64,000 nt of DNA from Neptunicella sp048268085. GTDB taxonomy: Bacteria; Pseudomonadota; Gammaproteobacteria; Enterobacterales; Alteromonadaceae. The notes under the pieces were generated by a model. It saw only the letters and a program-made list of their open reading frames with translations, was not told the DNA's origin and ran no database searches. The stretch covers positions 248,001 to 312,000 of the forward strand of contig NZ_JBLWWF010000001.1 of assembly GCF_048268085.1 (NCBI RefSeq), given 5' to 3'. This document shows positions 51,138 through 60,152 of this stretch, one piece after another. The position numbers were made by a program, and so were the translations under genes. The stretch's first letter is position 1, and each line of letters begins with the position of its first letter.

Positions 51138-54100
51138 ATGAAATTCTCCCAATTTTTTATCCATCGACCGATATTTGCCGGTGTGATTTCACTGATTATT
51201 TTTATAGCCGGTGCCATTGCCATGTGGCAACTGCCTATTACTGAATATCCTGAGGTAGTGCCGCCTACGGTGGTGGTTAATGCGACCTATCCCGGCGCAA
51301 ATCCCAAAGTGATAGCCGAAACAGTGGCCACACCTCTGGAACAAGCCATCAAAGGCACCGAGGATATGTTGTATATGTCCTCGCAGGCCACTTCTGATGG
51401 ACGTATGACATTGACCATTACATTTGCCATTGGTACCGATGTAGATAAAGCCCAGACATTAGTACAAAACCGGGTAAATCGTGCTTTGCCGCGTTTACCG
51501 CAGGAAGTACAGCAACTCGGTGTCGTCACTCAAAAGTCATCACCTGACTTGACCATGGTGGTGCATTTAACCTCACCTAACGATCAATACGATATGTTGT
51601 ATCTGTCCAACTACGCCAACTTGTATGTAAAAGATGAGTTAGCGGGTTTGAATGGGGTGGGGGAAGTCCGTCTTTTTGGCGCCGGTGAATACAGTATGCG
51701 GGTATGGCTGGATCCGGATAAGGTTGCGGCTCTGGGACTTAGTGCAAGTGATGTAGTGGCAGCGATTCAGGAGCAAAACAAGCAAGCAGCGGCGGGGAGT
51801 TTGGGGTCACAACCCACCGGAGATAGCGAATTTCAGTTACTGATCAATATAAAAGGCCGATTAAGTAGCGAAGAAGAATTTGGCAATATCGTGATTAAAG
51901 TCGGTGAGCAGGGACAAATTACTCATTTAAAAGATGTTGCTGAAGTCAAAATGGGCGCCGACTATTACGCCTTGCGTTCTTTGTTGGATAACAAGTCAGC
52001 GGTGGCAATTCCAATATTCCAGCGTCCCGGCTCCAACGCCATCCAGATTTCTGATGACGTCCGCGCCAAAATGGCCGAATTGAAACAGTATTTCCCCGCC
52101 GGAGTGGATTATTCGATTGTTTACGACCCCACCGTGTTCGTGCGCGGCTCCATTGAGGCAGTGGTTAAAACGCTGTTTGAAGCGTTACTGCTGGTGGTAT
52201 TTGTGGTGGTACTGTTTTTACAAACCTGGCGTGCGTCAATTATTCCATTGGTGGCCGTGCCGGTTTCGCTGGTTGGTACCTTTGCGATTATGCATTTATT
52301 GGGATTCTCGTTAAATGCGTTGTCGTTATTCGGGCTGGTGTTGGCGATTGGTATTGTGGTGGATGATGCCATTGTGGTGGTTGAGAACGTCGAGCGTAAT
52401 ATCAGTGAAGGTTTAGCCCCCATCGATGCAACCAAAAAAGCCATGGGGGAAGTGACCGGGCCAATTATTGCTACCACACTGGTCTTGGGCGCGGTGTTTA
52501 TTCCCACTGCTTTTATGTCGGGCTTAACCGGTCAGTTTTATAGTCAGTTTGCGTTGACTATTACCATCTCTACCGTGATTTCAATGATTAACTCATTAAC
52601 ATTGAGCCCGGCATTGGCCGCAGTGTTACTAAAAGATCACGACGCCCCTAAAGACGGTTTGTCCCGATTGATGGATAAAGCATTAGGTGGATGGTTGTTT
52701 AATCCGTTTAACCGTTTATTTGCCAAAGGCGGCAAAGCTTATGCCTATGGAGTGAAAAAGATAATCCGTTCTGGTGGCATCATTCTGACGTTATACGCGG
52801 GATTATTGGTATTAACCTATGGTCAGTTTGTGTCAACGCCAACCGGTTATGTACCGGGACAGGATAAACAATATCTGGTGTCCTTTGCCCAGTTACCCGA
52901 TGCCGCTTCACTGGATCGTTCCGAAGCCGTTATCCGTGAAATGTCACGTATTGCGTTAGCGCATCCGGGGGTGGAATCGGCAGTGGCATTTCCCGGTTTG
53001 AGTATCAACGGTTTTACCAATAGTCCGAATAGCGGCATCGTGTTTGTGACCTTAAAACCCTTTGCCGAGCGCAAATCAGCGGAGTTATCAGCCAGCGCGA
53101 TTGCCGGTAGTCTGGGCCAGCAGTTTGGCAGTATTCAGGACGCCTTTGTGGCGATCTTTCCGCCCCCGCCGGTGCAAGGCATGGGAACCATCGGAGGGTT
53201 CAAGTTGCAGATTCAGGATCGTGGCAATATGGGTTACGAGGAACTGTATAAAGTGACTCAGCAAGTGATTCAGAAAGCCTGGGCGACGCCGGAACTGGCC
53301 GGGATTTTCTCCGGTTATCAGGTTAATGTTCCGCAGTTAACCGTGGATATCGATCGGGAAAAAGCCAAGGCACAAGGCGTGGCGATAAACGATATTTTTT
53401 CTACCATGCAAATCTATTTGGGATCGCTGTACGTTAATGATTTCAATCAGTTTGGCCGCAATTACAAGGTTAATATTCAAGCCAAGGATACCTTTAGACA
53501 GGAGCCTGAACAGATTGGCCAAATTAAAGTGCGTAATAATCGTGGCGACATGATCCCGTTAGGCTCTTTCTTGAAGGTAAGTCATTCTGCCGGACCAGAC
53601 AGGGTTATGCACTACAACGGTTACACCACCGCAGAAATCAATGGTGCTGCATCACCTGGCTTTAGCTCAGGGGAGGCCCAGGCTGCGATTGAGAAGATTC
53701 TGGATGAAACCCTACCTATTGGTATGAGTTACGAGTGGACAGATTTAACCTATCAGCAATTATTAGCCGGCAATACTGCCATGTTGATTTTCCCGTTAGT
53801 GGTGCTGTTAGTGTTTTTGGTACTGGCGGCGCAGTATGAAAGTCTCAGTTTACCGCTGGCGATTATTCTAATTGTGCCTATGACGTTATTATCGGCCATG
53901 ACCGGCGTGATCCTGACCCATGGTGACAACAATATCTTTACCCAGATAGGCTTGATTGTGCTGGTAGGATTGGCGACCAAAAACGCCATACTGATAGTCG
54001 AGTTTGCCAAGGAGAAAGAAGATCAGGGATTGACCTTGATGGAAGCCATTATGGAAGCGACTCGCTTGCGCTTGCGCCCCATTTTGATGACCTCGTTTGC

Positions 54101-54320
54101 CTTTATAATGGGCGTGGTACCGATGGTCATGGCGACCGGAGCGGGAGCCGAAATGCGTCATGCCATGGGGGTGGCAGTATTCTCAGGAATGTTAGGGGTC
54201 ACCTTCTTCGGATTATTGTTAACGCCGTTGTTTTATCATCTGGTCAGACGGCGAGCCGCCAAGCGCAGTACCCACAAGTTAGAACATTCTTCACCATCCA
54301 AACAGCAAAACGCTGCCTGA
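51138..54320 (+). CDS. RND multidrug efflux permease (AcrB/MexF-like, HAE1 family)
   Basis: This 1060-residue inner-membrane transporter has the HAE1 layout: TM1 at the N-terminus (IFAGVISLIIFIAGAIAMWQLPITEYPEV), a large porter loop, TM2-6, a second porter loop and TM7-12. The proton-relay motif in TM4 is present as VLAIGIVVDDAIVVVENVERN with the paired aspartates, and the TM10 lysine region is GLATKNAILIVEFAKE. The C-terminal tail is short and polar. It exports hydrophobic compounds using proton influx together with the adaptor upstream. The substrate range cannot be read from sequence. The ribosome site GGGAGG lies just before ATG 51138. Confidence 0.97.
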   Translation: MKFSQFFIHRPIFAGVISLIIFIAGAIAMWQLPITEYPEVVPPTVVVNATYPGANPKVIAETVATPLEQAIKGTEDMLYMSSQATSDGRMTLTITFAIGTDVDKAQTLVQNRVNRALPRLPQEVQQLGVVTQKSSPDLTMVVHLTSPNDQYDMLYLSNYANLYVKDELAGLNGVGEVRLFGAGEYSMRVWLDPDKVAALGLSASDVVAAIQEQNKQAAAGSLGSQPTGDSEFQLLINIKGRLSSEEEFGNIVIKVGEQGQITHLKDVAEVKMGADYYALRSLLDNKSAVAIPIFQRPGSNAIQISDDVRAKMAELKQYFPAGVDYSIVYDPTVFVRGSIEAVVKTLFEALLLVVFVVVLFLQTWRASIIPLVAVPVSLVGTFAIMHLLGFSLNALSLFGLVLAIGIVVDDAIVVVENVERNISEGLAPIDATKKAMGEVTGPIIATTLVLGAVFIPTAFMSGLTGQFYSQFALTITISTVISMINSLTLSPALAAVLLKDHDAPKDGLSRLMDKALGGWLFNPFNRLFAKGGKAYAYGVKKIIRSGGIILTLYAGLLVLTYGQFVSTPTGYVPGQDKQYLVSFAQLPDAASLDRSEAVIREMSRIALAHPGVESAVAFPGLSINGFTNSPNSGIVFVTLKPFAERKSAELSASAIAGSLGQQFGSIQDAFVAIFPPPPVQGMGTIGGFKLQIQDRGNMGYEELYKVTQQVIQKAWATPELAGIFSGYQVNVPQLTVDIDREKAKAQGVAINDIFSTMQIYLGSLYVNDFNQFGRNYKVNIQAKDTFRQEPEQIGQIKVRNNRGDMIPLGSFLKVSHSAGPDRVMHYNGYTTAEINGAASPGFSSGEAQAAIEKILDETLPIGMSYEWTDLTYQQLLAGNTAMLIFPLVVLLVFLVLAAQYESLSLPLAIILIVPMTLLSAMTGVILTHGDNNIFTQIGLIVLVGLATKNAILIVEFAKEKEDQGLTLMEAIMEATRLRLRPILMTSFAFIMGVVPMVMATGAGAEMRHAMGVAVFSGMLGVTFFGLLLTPLFYHLVRRRAAKRSTHKLEHSSPSKQQNAA

Positions 54321-54328
54321 GCTAGCGT

Positions 54329-54374
54329 GGTATCTGCGACGGTGACCACTCCAAATTAAGCCGTTGCAGATACC
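54329..54374 (+). terminator. Long hairpin 1 downstream of the RND permease
   Basis: GGTATCTGCGACGG (54329-54342) pairs with CCGTTGCAGATACC (54361-54374) with one G-U in RNA, leaving an 18-base loop. No T run follows, so it may work with the next hairpin rather than alone. Confidence 0.55.
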
Positions 54375-54380
54375 TCTTTA

Positions 54381-54450
54381 GAGGCACTTGTCACCATCAC
54401 AAATACCGCTCCTTAATCTGGTTTGTGCTGGTGGTAAGTTGCCTCGTTTT
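54381..54450 (+). terminator. Long hairpin 2 followed by GTTTTATC
   Basis: An imperfect stem of about 23-24 bases pairs GAGGCA-CTTGTCACCATCACAAA (dash: bulge) with TTTGTG...GTTGCCTC (54422-54445) around an 18-base loop, then GTTTTA. GTCACC in its left arm could instead pair with GGTGAC at 54341-54346 of hairpin 1. Confidence 0.55.
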
Positions 54451-54769
54451 ATCATCTAACGTCCTCCCACCCCAGTTTACAGATTATTCCTTCTAAAACT
54501 TGGTTAAAGAATACTATGACAACGCTTAATTGGATTTAAATAGTTAACATTTGAATAAAAAAGTTTCCATTTAAACGCAAGAGTTAATATATGAACAAAA
54601 ATATGCAGTTTTATTGCGTGGTTCATATTTCCAATTAGTCTAAGTATCAAGTTATCTATAACAACATTCAGTCTTAATGGCTGAGAAAAATAAATGCCTA
54701 CAAACAGTGAGTTCTGCGCGCTTTATCCTGCGTGTAGTGGATTTTTGTGTCTATTTACAAGGGGAATAT

Positions 54770-55918
54770 ATGCCAATCTTAGCTTTTCCTAAAGAAACCT
54801 TGAAAGGTGAAATGCGCTGTGCGTTGCTGCCTGCCAATATTAAGGCTTATAAATTATTAGGTGTCGATGTCATAGTCGAATCTGGTCTTGGTAATGGCAT
54901 TCATATCACCGATGAACAGTTTGTACAGGCAGGTGCACAGGTTATTGATAGCCGGAAAGCACTATTACAAGCGGCAGACGTGGTGTTAGGCATTCATAAG
55001 TTAGCCGAATCTGAACTGCCAAGCTGTCGCCCAAATACCTTGTTGATTAGTTATCTGGATCCCTTTAATGCAGCTGATTATCTGGCCAGTTTATGTCAGC
55101 ACAAACTTACCAGCATTAGCATGGAAATGATCCCGCGCATTAGTCGTTGTCAAAAAATGGATGCACTCAGCTCGCAAGCCAGTTTGGCCGGTTATGTGAT
55201 GGTAGCTAAAGCCATGTTTGCACTACAATCCGTGTTACCGATGATGATGACGCCAGCCGGTACTCTAAAACCGGCCAAAGTATTTGTGATTGGTGCCGGG
55301 GTGGCCGGATTACAAGCCATTGCCACCGCTAAACGTTTAGGGGCGGCGGTCACTGCGTTTGATACTCGTGCAGTGGTGGCTGAACAAGTGCAATCCTTGG
55401 GTGCCAAGTTTCTACAAATAGATTTGGGCGATACTGGCCAAACCAACCAAGGTTATGCGCAATCTTTAACGGCAGAACAAATTCAAAAACAGCAAGCCGG
55501 TCAGGCTAAGTGTATTGCCGAATCAGATATTGTCATTACCACTGCCCAGTTATTTGGGCGTAAACCGCCATTGCTGATTGATGCCGCGACTATTGCGAAA
55601 ATGAAACCTGGCAGCGTGATTGTGGATATGGCGGCTGAAAATGGCGGTAATGTGGTTGGTTCTGTTGCCGGTGAAGTGGTCAGTGTAAATGGCGTGACTT
55701 TAATTGGAACCGGCAATTGGGCTAATGAAGTAGCTAAAGACGCCAGTCAAATGTACACCAGTAATCTATTTAACCTGTTTAGTGAATTCTACAATAGCGA
55801 TAACGCCAGCATTAATATTGATTTGCAAGATGAAATTCTTAATGCCTGCGTCATCACCCATCAGGGCGAGATTGTTAACCCAACCATTGTTTCCCATTTT
55901 AATCAGGAGGTCGCGTAA
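54770..55918 (+). CDS. pntAA: NAD(P) transhydrogenase alpha subunit 1 (NAD-binding domain I)
   Basis: This 382-residue soluble subunit binds NAD(H) and is the alanine-dehydrogenase-like domain I of proton-translocating transhydrogenase. Family blocks are AFPKETLKGEMRCALLP, GLGNGIHITDEQF, SISMEMIPRISRCQKMDALSSQASLAGY, the Rossmann motif VFVIGAGVAGLQAIATAKRLGA and VIVDMAAENGGN. The alpha subunit is split into PntAA and PntAB here, unlike the single PntA of E. coli. AGGGGA before ATG 54770 fixes the start; the frame continues upstream with no matching ribosome site. The complex uses the proton gradient to make NADPH. Confidence 0.96.
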   Translation: MPILAFPKETLKGEMRCALLPANIKAYKLLGVDVIVESGLGNGIHITDEQFVQAGAQVIDSRKALLQAADVVLGIHKLAESELPSCRPNTLLISYLDPFNAADYLASLCQHKLTSISMEMIPRISRCQKMDALSSQASLAGYVMVAKAMFALQSVLPMMMTPAGTLKPAKVFVIGAGVAGLQAIATAKRLGAAVTAFDTRAVVAEQVQSLGAKFLQIDLGDTGQTNQGYAQSLTAEQIQKQQAGQAKCIAESDIVITTAQLFGRKPPLLIDAATIAKMKPGSVIVDMAAENGGNVVGSVAGEVVSVNGVTLIGTGNWANEVAKDASQMYTSNLFNLFSEFYNSDNASINIDLQDEILNACVITHQGEIVNPTIVSHFNQEVA

Positions 55919-56194
55919 ATGACGGCTATCTATCTGCTTTTTATTTTAATGTTGTCGATATTTGTCGGCTTTGAACTGATCCGCAAGGTACCGGCTACCT
56001 TGCATACACCGCTGATGTCCGGTGCCAATGCCATCTCCGGTATTACCCTGATTGGAGCACTGAATCTGGCTGGTGGTGAATCGGGGCAATTAGCCACTTA
56101 TCTGGGCGCACTGGCCGCCTTTTTAGCCACTATTAATGTGGTCGGCGGCTATATGGTGACTGATCGTATGCTTGCCATGTTTAAAAAGAAATAG
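55919..56194 (+). CDS. pntAB: NAD(P) transhydrogenase alpha subunit 2 (membrane)
   Basis: This 91-residue membrane subunit has three to four hydrophobic helices and the family block RKVPATLHTPLMSGANAISGITLIGAL. It forms part of the proton channel with PntB. Its ATG touches the pntAA stop codon directly and AGGAGG at the end of pntAA serves as ribosome site, so the genes are translationally coupled. Confidence 0.95.
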   Translation: MTAIYLLFILMLSIFVGFELIRKVPATLHTPLMSGANAISGITLIGALNLAGGESGQLATYLGALAAFLATINVVGGYMVTDRMLAMFKKK

Positions 56195-56205
56195 GGTGAA
56201 ATGTG

Positions 56206-57576
56206 ATGTTGGATACTGCTTTATTAATTAATGCTGTTTATGTCGTGGCGGCCACCCTGTTTATCTTCGGGCTAAAACTGTTAAGTCATCCGACTAGCGC
56301 TCGCAAAGGCAATTTGTTGTCAGCACTGGCGATGCTGTTGGCGGTTATTGTGACCCTGCTGGACAGGCAGATTCTGGGCTTTGAATGGATTGCTGTCAGC
56401 GTGTTGGCTGGCACTGTGGTTGGGATCTTTGCCGCGCGTATGGTAGTGATGACCTCGATGCCGGAGCTGGTTTCGCTGTTTAACGGTATTGGCGGGCTGG
56501 CTAGTGTGGCTGTGGCCTGGGCGATGATCGACAGTGGCGAAAATCTGTCCAGTTTTGTGTTGATAGTCAGCTTCTTGGCTTTGCTAATCGGGGCAGTGAC
56601 GTTTTCCGGCAGTGTGGTGGCCTGGGCAAAACTCAGTGAACGTATTCCCGGTCGTCCGCTGTTATTTAAAGGCCAGGTAGTGGCCAATTTGTTACTGGTG
56701 TTGGCGATTGTGGCGTGCGCCATTGTATTGGTGCGTCAGCCAGACTTGACCATTGTACATTGGCTTGCAATCGGTTTAGCGTTGTTAATGGGCGTGATGA
56801 TGGTCTTGCCAATCGGTGGTGCCGATATGCCGGTGGTGATTTCATTGCTTAACAGTTATTCCGGTCTGGCGGCCTGTGCGGCCGGTTTTGCACTGGAAAA
56901 TAATCTGTTAATTGTTGCCGGTGCGCTTGTCGGTGCCAGCGGCATTATTTTGACCAATATTATGTGTAAAGCAATGAACCGTTCATTAACCCATGTACTG
57001 GTATCAGGCTTCAAACCTGTGCTGAAAAGCGAGATGAAAATCGAAGGAGAGGTTAAACCTTTATCAGCCGAAGATGCGTTTTTTGTGCTCGAGGCAGCCC
57101 AATCGGTGGTGGTTATCCCCGGTTATGGTATGGCAGTGGCGCAGGCGCAACATGCCATTAAAGAGTTACAGCAGTTGCTGGAAAAAAACGGTGCCGAGGT
57201 GGCCTATGCGATTCATCCGGTCGCTGGGCGGATGCCGGGACATATGAACGTGCTGTTGGCTGAGGCCGATGTGTCCTACGAACAACTTTACGAAATGGAT
57301 GAAATCAACCCCCGTATTGAAGGTTTTGATGTGGCGATTGTGATTGGCGCTAACGACGTGGTCAATCCGGCCGCGCGTGAAATGCAGGGCAGCCCCATCT
57401 ATGGCATGCCGGTGATCAATGCCGATCTGGCCCGCAATGTGTTTGTGCTTAAAAGGGGCATGTCGGCCGGTTTTGCCGGAGTGGATAATCCGCTGTTTTT
57501 TAAAGATAACTGCCGAATGATTTTTGGTGATGCCAAGGACACCCTGAATAGCCTGGTTCGCCAGTTTGCCGACTAA
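56206..57576 (+). CDS. pntB: NAD(P) transhydrogenase beta subunit
   Basis: This 456-residue subunit combines eight to nine transmembrane helices (about residues 1-265) with the soluble NADP-binding domain III. Marker blocks are LVSLFNGIGGLASVAVAW, VVISLLNSYSGLAACAAGFAL, VVIPGYGMAVAQAQHAIKEL, YAIHPVAGRMPGHMNVLLAEADV, VAIVIGANDVVNPAA and LKRGMSAGFAGVDNPLF. ATG 56206 is preferred over the GTG three bases earlier, with AGGG nine bases upstream. It completes a three-gene pnt operon. NADPH generated this way could serve the reductive steps of sugar and amino-acid metabolism nearby, but there is no direct link. Confidence 0.96.
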   Translation: MLDTALLINAVYVVAATLFIFGLKLLSHPTSARKGNLLSALAMLLAVIVTLLDRQILGFEWIAVSVLAGTVVGIFAARMVVMTSMPELVSLFNGIGGLASVAVAWAMIDSGENLSSFVLIVSFLALLIGAVTFSGSVVAWAKLSERIPGRPLLFKGQVVANLLLVLAIVACAIVLVRQPDLTIVHWLAIGLALLMGVMMVLPIGGADMPVVISLLNSYSGLAACAAGFALENNLLIVAGALVGASGIILTNIMCKAMNRSLTHVLVSGFKPVLKSEMKIEGEVKPLSAEDAFFVLEAAQSVVVIPGYGMAVAQAQHAIKELQQLLEKNGAEVAYAIHPVAGRMPGHMNVLLAEADVSYEQLYEMDEINPRIEGFDVAIVIGANDVVNPAAREMQGSPIYGMPVINADLARNVFVLKRGMSAGFAGVDNPLFFKDNCRMIFGDAKDTLNSLVRQFAD

Positions 57577-57636
57577 TTTTTACCGGTTCAGTCACCTGAG
57601 TGGCTGACACCACCAAAACAATAATAGGACAACAAT

Positions 57637-58254
57637 ATGCAATCATTTTCGACCTTGATGGGAACCCAGACTTTACTGCCAATTATCCAGGCTGACAGTG
57701 CCGGGCAGGGCGTGGATATCGCCACAGCCATGCAGGCCGCCGGTATTAAATTGGTAGAAGTGGTACTGAGAACGCCTGAGTCGCTAGATGCCCTGAGAGC
57801 GATAAAGCAGACCTTACCGGATTTGATTGTCGGTGCGGGAACGGTGATAAATGAGAAAACACTGACAGACGCTATCGATGCCGGTGCGGATTTTATTGTC
57901 ACACCCGCCAGTTCACCCAAATTACTGGAACTATTGGCCCGCTGCGGTATTCCTGCGCTTCCCGGCGTCTCCAATACCGGCGATATCTTGCTGGCTAGCG
58001 AAGCGGGGTTTAGCGAATTAAAACTATTTCCGGCCACGTTATCCGGGGGGGCGTCGTTCTTAAAAACCGTCGGTTCAGTATTTCAGAACATGCGTTTTTG
58101 TCCGACTGGTGGGGTCAATGCCGATAACCAGCAGGATTACTTGAATTTATCCAATGTTTTTGCGGTAGGGGGAACCTGGGTGGCCAAACCCAACTGGGTT
58201 GAGGCGGGAGACTGGACGTCAATTACCCAGGCCTGTCGTCAGGCTTTAATTTGA
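57637..58254 (+). CDS. eda: 2-Dehydro-3-deoxy-phosphogluconate (KDPG) aldolase
   Basis: This 205-residue class I aldolase splits KDPG to pyruvate and glyceraldehyde-3-phosphate. Conserved blocks are VEVVLRTPESLDALR with the catalytic glutamate, VGAGTV, FIVTPASSP, PGVSNTGDI, the Schiff-base lysine in ELKLFPA, and FCPTGGVN with the phosphate-binding VGGTWVAK. The length is typical (E. coli Eda 213). It lies 60 bases after pntB on the same strand but probably has its own promoter. With KduD, a DUF4861 lipoprotein and a TonB receptor downstream, it points to catabolism of uronates such as those from alginate or pectin, which end in KDPG. No KDG kinase is in the window. Confidence 0.95.
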   Translation: MQSFSTLMGTQTLLPIIQADSAGQGVDIATAMQAAGIKLVEVVLRTPESLDALRAIKQTLPDLIVGAGTVINEKTLTDAIDAGADFIVTPASSPKLLELLARCGIPALPGVSNTGDILLASEAGFSELKLFPATLSGGASFLKTVGSVFQNMRFCPTGGVNADNQQDYLNLSNVFAVGGTWVAKPNWVEAGDWTSITQACRQALI

Positions 58255-58883
58255 GCGACAGGAAAGCCTGTTTATCACGCCAAGCCGCAAAGTCGCAGAG
58301 AAAAACAATATAGCGACAAGTTTCGAGCTGAGGGCTACGAGCTAAAACAACATTCACCGTTCGCCCTGAGCCATTCGACAAGCTCATGGCAGGCATGTGG
58401 TACGAATAGTCGAAGGGTGAACCAAGGATCGGCTTCTGAGCCGGGAACCCTTAGTAAGTGTATGATTCACTAGCTACTGGATCCCTGCTAACAGCATGCA
58501 GGGATGACCGTATTTCCCCTTCGACTGCTCAGCATGATCGTGAAGAACCGATGAAGGGCAATACCATATTTCATTGTCCTCTGTGTTCTCTGTGCCTCTG
58601 CTGTTAATTAACGTGCTTGGCACAGGGACACAGAAGCACAGCCGGCTACGAGTGGCGTGCAGCGAGCTAAAACGACATTCGCCGTTCGCCCTAAGCATGA
58701 GATACGGATAGCCGAAGGGTGAACCAAGGAGCGGTTTTTGTAGCGAACCGAAAACTATTTTCACCTTAGGGAAAAATTCACAGAAAAAAATGAGTGCTGG
58801 GCAGTGAGCTACGAGCTTAATCTTTTGCTCGTAGCTCGTAGCTCGTAGCTCGTAGCTCGTAGCTCGTAGCTCGTAGCTTGTCA
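58255..58883. repeat. Mosaic island of intergenic repeat families
   Basis: About 630 bases between convergent genes are packed with repeats and hold no gene. They include a CACGCCAAGCCGCAAAGTCG-type block at 58276; two copies of a unit joining GAGCTAAAACRACATTC to GTTCGCCCT...AGGGTGAAC (58359-58422, 58684-58724); a hairpin ATCCCTGC/GCAGGGAT (58481-58505); a long hairpin of CTGTG-rich arms (58581-58596, 58619-58633); and the CTCGTAG heptamer array at its end. A 136-codon antisense frame across it is an artefact of the repeats. Confidence 0.85.
58827..58882. repeat. Heptamer tandem array GCTCGTA x7
   Basis: Seven perfect copies of GCTCGTA (58827-58875) plus one degenerate copy end two bases before the stop codon of the DUF4861 gene. 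An inverted partner AGCTACGAGC at 58808-58817 can pair with the first copies. Heptamers slip easily, so copy number may vary between strains. Confidence 0.92.
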
Positions 58884-60095
58884 TTATTGCAGTTGTAATG
58901 GATGTTCCAAGGCTTTTAACTTGTCGTTTAGTAGCTGTACAAATTCGGCCTGATCCTTGATACCACCTTTAAGCTGTGGCCAGGCACTAAGGATCTGATA
59001 ACTGATGATTTTACTCGATGGTTTAAACAGGACTAAATCGTCATGTTCACCTTCTTGTAATCCGGCCACCTGATCCAGTTGATAAAATAATGCCAACCCA
59101 AGTTCGTCATCAGCACCGGCTAAACTTTGTTTGCCATAACGGGCAATATAACCCCATTGCTGACCCTGTTTGTGCAGTTGCACGGTATGTGGATGTCTGA
59201 CCAGACCGGTGACCAGATTATCCACCGGTTTTGAGGTTTCAACTTCGATGATGGTAGCGGCGTCTCCGGCGTTAATCCGGTAACGGGTATCCACGTCTAT
59301 GGTGCTGTCCGCCACTTTCCAGTCTTTGTAATCCACTTCAAATGCCGAGCTCAGGTGACCATTCTCCAGTAACTGGTAATGCATAGTGCGATGATGCTGA
59401 AAATGCATGACTTTGCCATTATCCAGTCGCCCCAGTGCACCGACTCCTAATGCTGATCCCACTTTGAGCAAATCCTGACCCCAGTCACTCATGTGATGGT
59501 AACTTTCATAACCGTCTTGTCCGACTTGGGGTAATACGATGTCACTGTTTTTTTTACCAAACACATCGATAGCGTTGCGCCAGTCTAAATACAGTCGGTA
59601 ACCAATTTGATCATTTTCCCATCCGGGGCCTTCATAGCGCAAGTGATAGGAATGGTCTGTTGCCTGTGGTGGCGTTTGGTACTGCTCGACGGTTTCAAAA
59701 CCGAAGTAACCGGCAATGTAGTCGCTGCCGTGCCATTTTCCGCCCACACGAGTCGACAGTTCGGCATGGGTTAGTATTGGTAACTGGTATTGTGGGTCGA
59801 GACTAAACTTAATGGTTTTATGGTGGCCAGCATCAATACTGGTTTGTAGACGCGCCGCATCCGCCAGGTTATCGCCGTCTTTATCGAGTAACTCAATGCG
59901 GCTGTTATCATTGGCACGTAAATTTTGTTGCATGGGTAGAGGTTGTGACAGTGGAATATCGATGATTTGGGAAAGTGAAGATCCACTGTCTGGATTGTTT
60001 ACCGTGATGGATAATGCCGCAGGAGAAGTAGACTGGCAAGCGGTTAAAAAAAGTAAACCGCCAGCAATACCGACGGGGGAGTAAAAGTTATTCAT
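58884..60095 (-). CDS. DUF4861 family lipoprotein of a polysaccharide/uronate locus
   Basis: This 403-residue lipoprotein has the lipobox LLFLTAC near residue 20. The mature part is beta-rich and matches DUF4861: an opening domain with SQIIDIPLSQPLP, then GSDYIAGYFGFETVEQYQTPP, RYEGPGWENDQIGYRLYLDWRNAIDVFGKK and FQHHRTMHYQLLENGHLSSAFEVDY. DUF4861 proteins often sit in polysaccharide-utilisation loci with uronate genes; some are suspected of acting on sugar acids, but the activity is not established. The gene is downstream of the TonB receptor, separated by a hairpin terminator at 60104-60143, which suggests reduced read-through expression. The 7-bp repeat array ends at its stop. Confidence 0.88.
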   Translation of the reverse strand: MNNFYSPVGIAGGLLFLTACQSTSPAALSITVNNPDSGSSLSQIIDIPLSQPLPMQQNLRANDNSRIELLDKDGDNLADAARLQTSIDAGHHKTIKFSLDPQYQLPILTHAELSTRVGGKWHGSDYIAGYFGFETVEQYQTPPQATDHSYHLRYEGPGWENDQIGYRLYLDWRNAIDVFGKKNSDIVLPQVGQDGYESYHHMSDWGQDLLKVGSALGVGALGRLDNGKVMHFQHHRTMHYQLLENGHLSSAFEVDYKDWKVADSTIDVDTRYRINAGDAATIIEVETSKPVDNLVTGLVRHPHTVQLHKQGQQWGYIARYGKQSLAGADDELGLALFYQLDQVAGLQEGEHDDLVLFKPSSKIISYQILSAWPQLKGGIKDQAEFVQLLNDKLKALEHPLQLQ

Positions 60096-60103
60096 ATTTT
60101 AGC

Positions 60104-60143
60104 CTTAAAAAAGAGGTGTGACGGGTTAGTGCCAACCCGTCAC
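60104..60143 (-). terminator. Attenuator-like terminator between TonB receptor and DUF4861 gene
   Basis: On the minus strand GTGACGGGTT/AACCCGTCAC forms a perfect 10-bp stem with a six-base loop, followed by ACCTCTTTTTTAA. It lies after the receptor stop and just before the ribosome site of the next gene. Confidence 0.8.
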
Positions 60144-60152
60144 GGGGCATGG

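Larger units (their letters stand above)
54321..54769. other. Structured intergenic region between RND operon and pnt genes
   Basis: About 450 bases with no credible gene. The first 130 hold two long hairpins (54329-54374, 54381-54445). A smaller inverted repeat ATATGAAC/GTTCATAT (54589-54596, 54621-54628) lies in the AT-rich second half, which should carry the pnt promoter. Confidence 0.6.

Noticed and set aside
58827..58882. Heptamer array considered as a CRISPR
   Set aside because: Units are 7 bases with no spacers and no cas genes are present.
58474..58884. 136-codon minus-strand frame with repeated SYELRAT peptides
   Set aside because: The peptide repeat is just the heptamer DNA repeat read in frame (three units equal seven codons); the rest covers other intergenic repeats.
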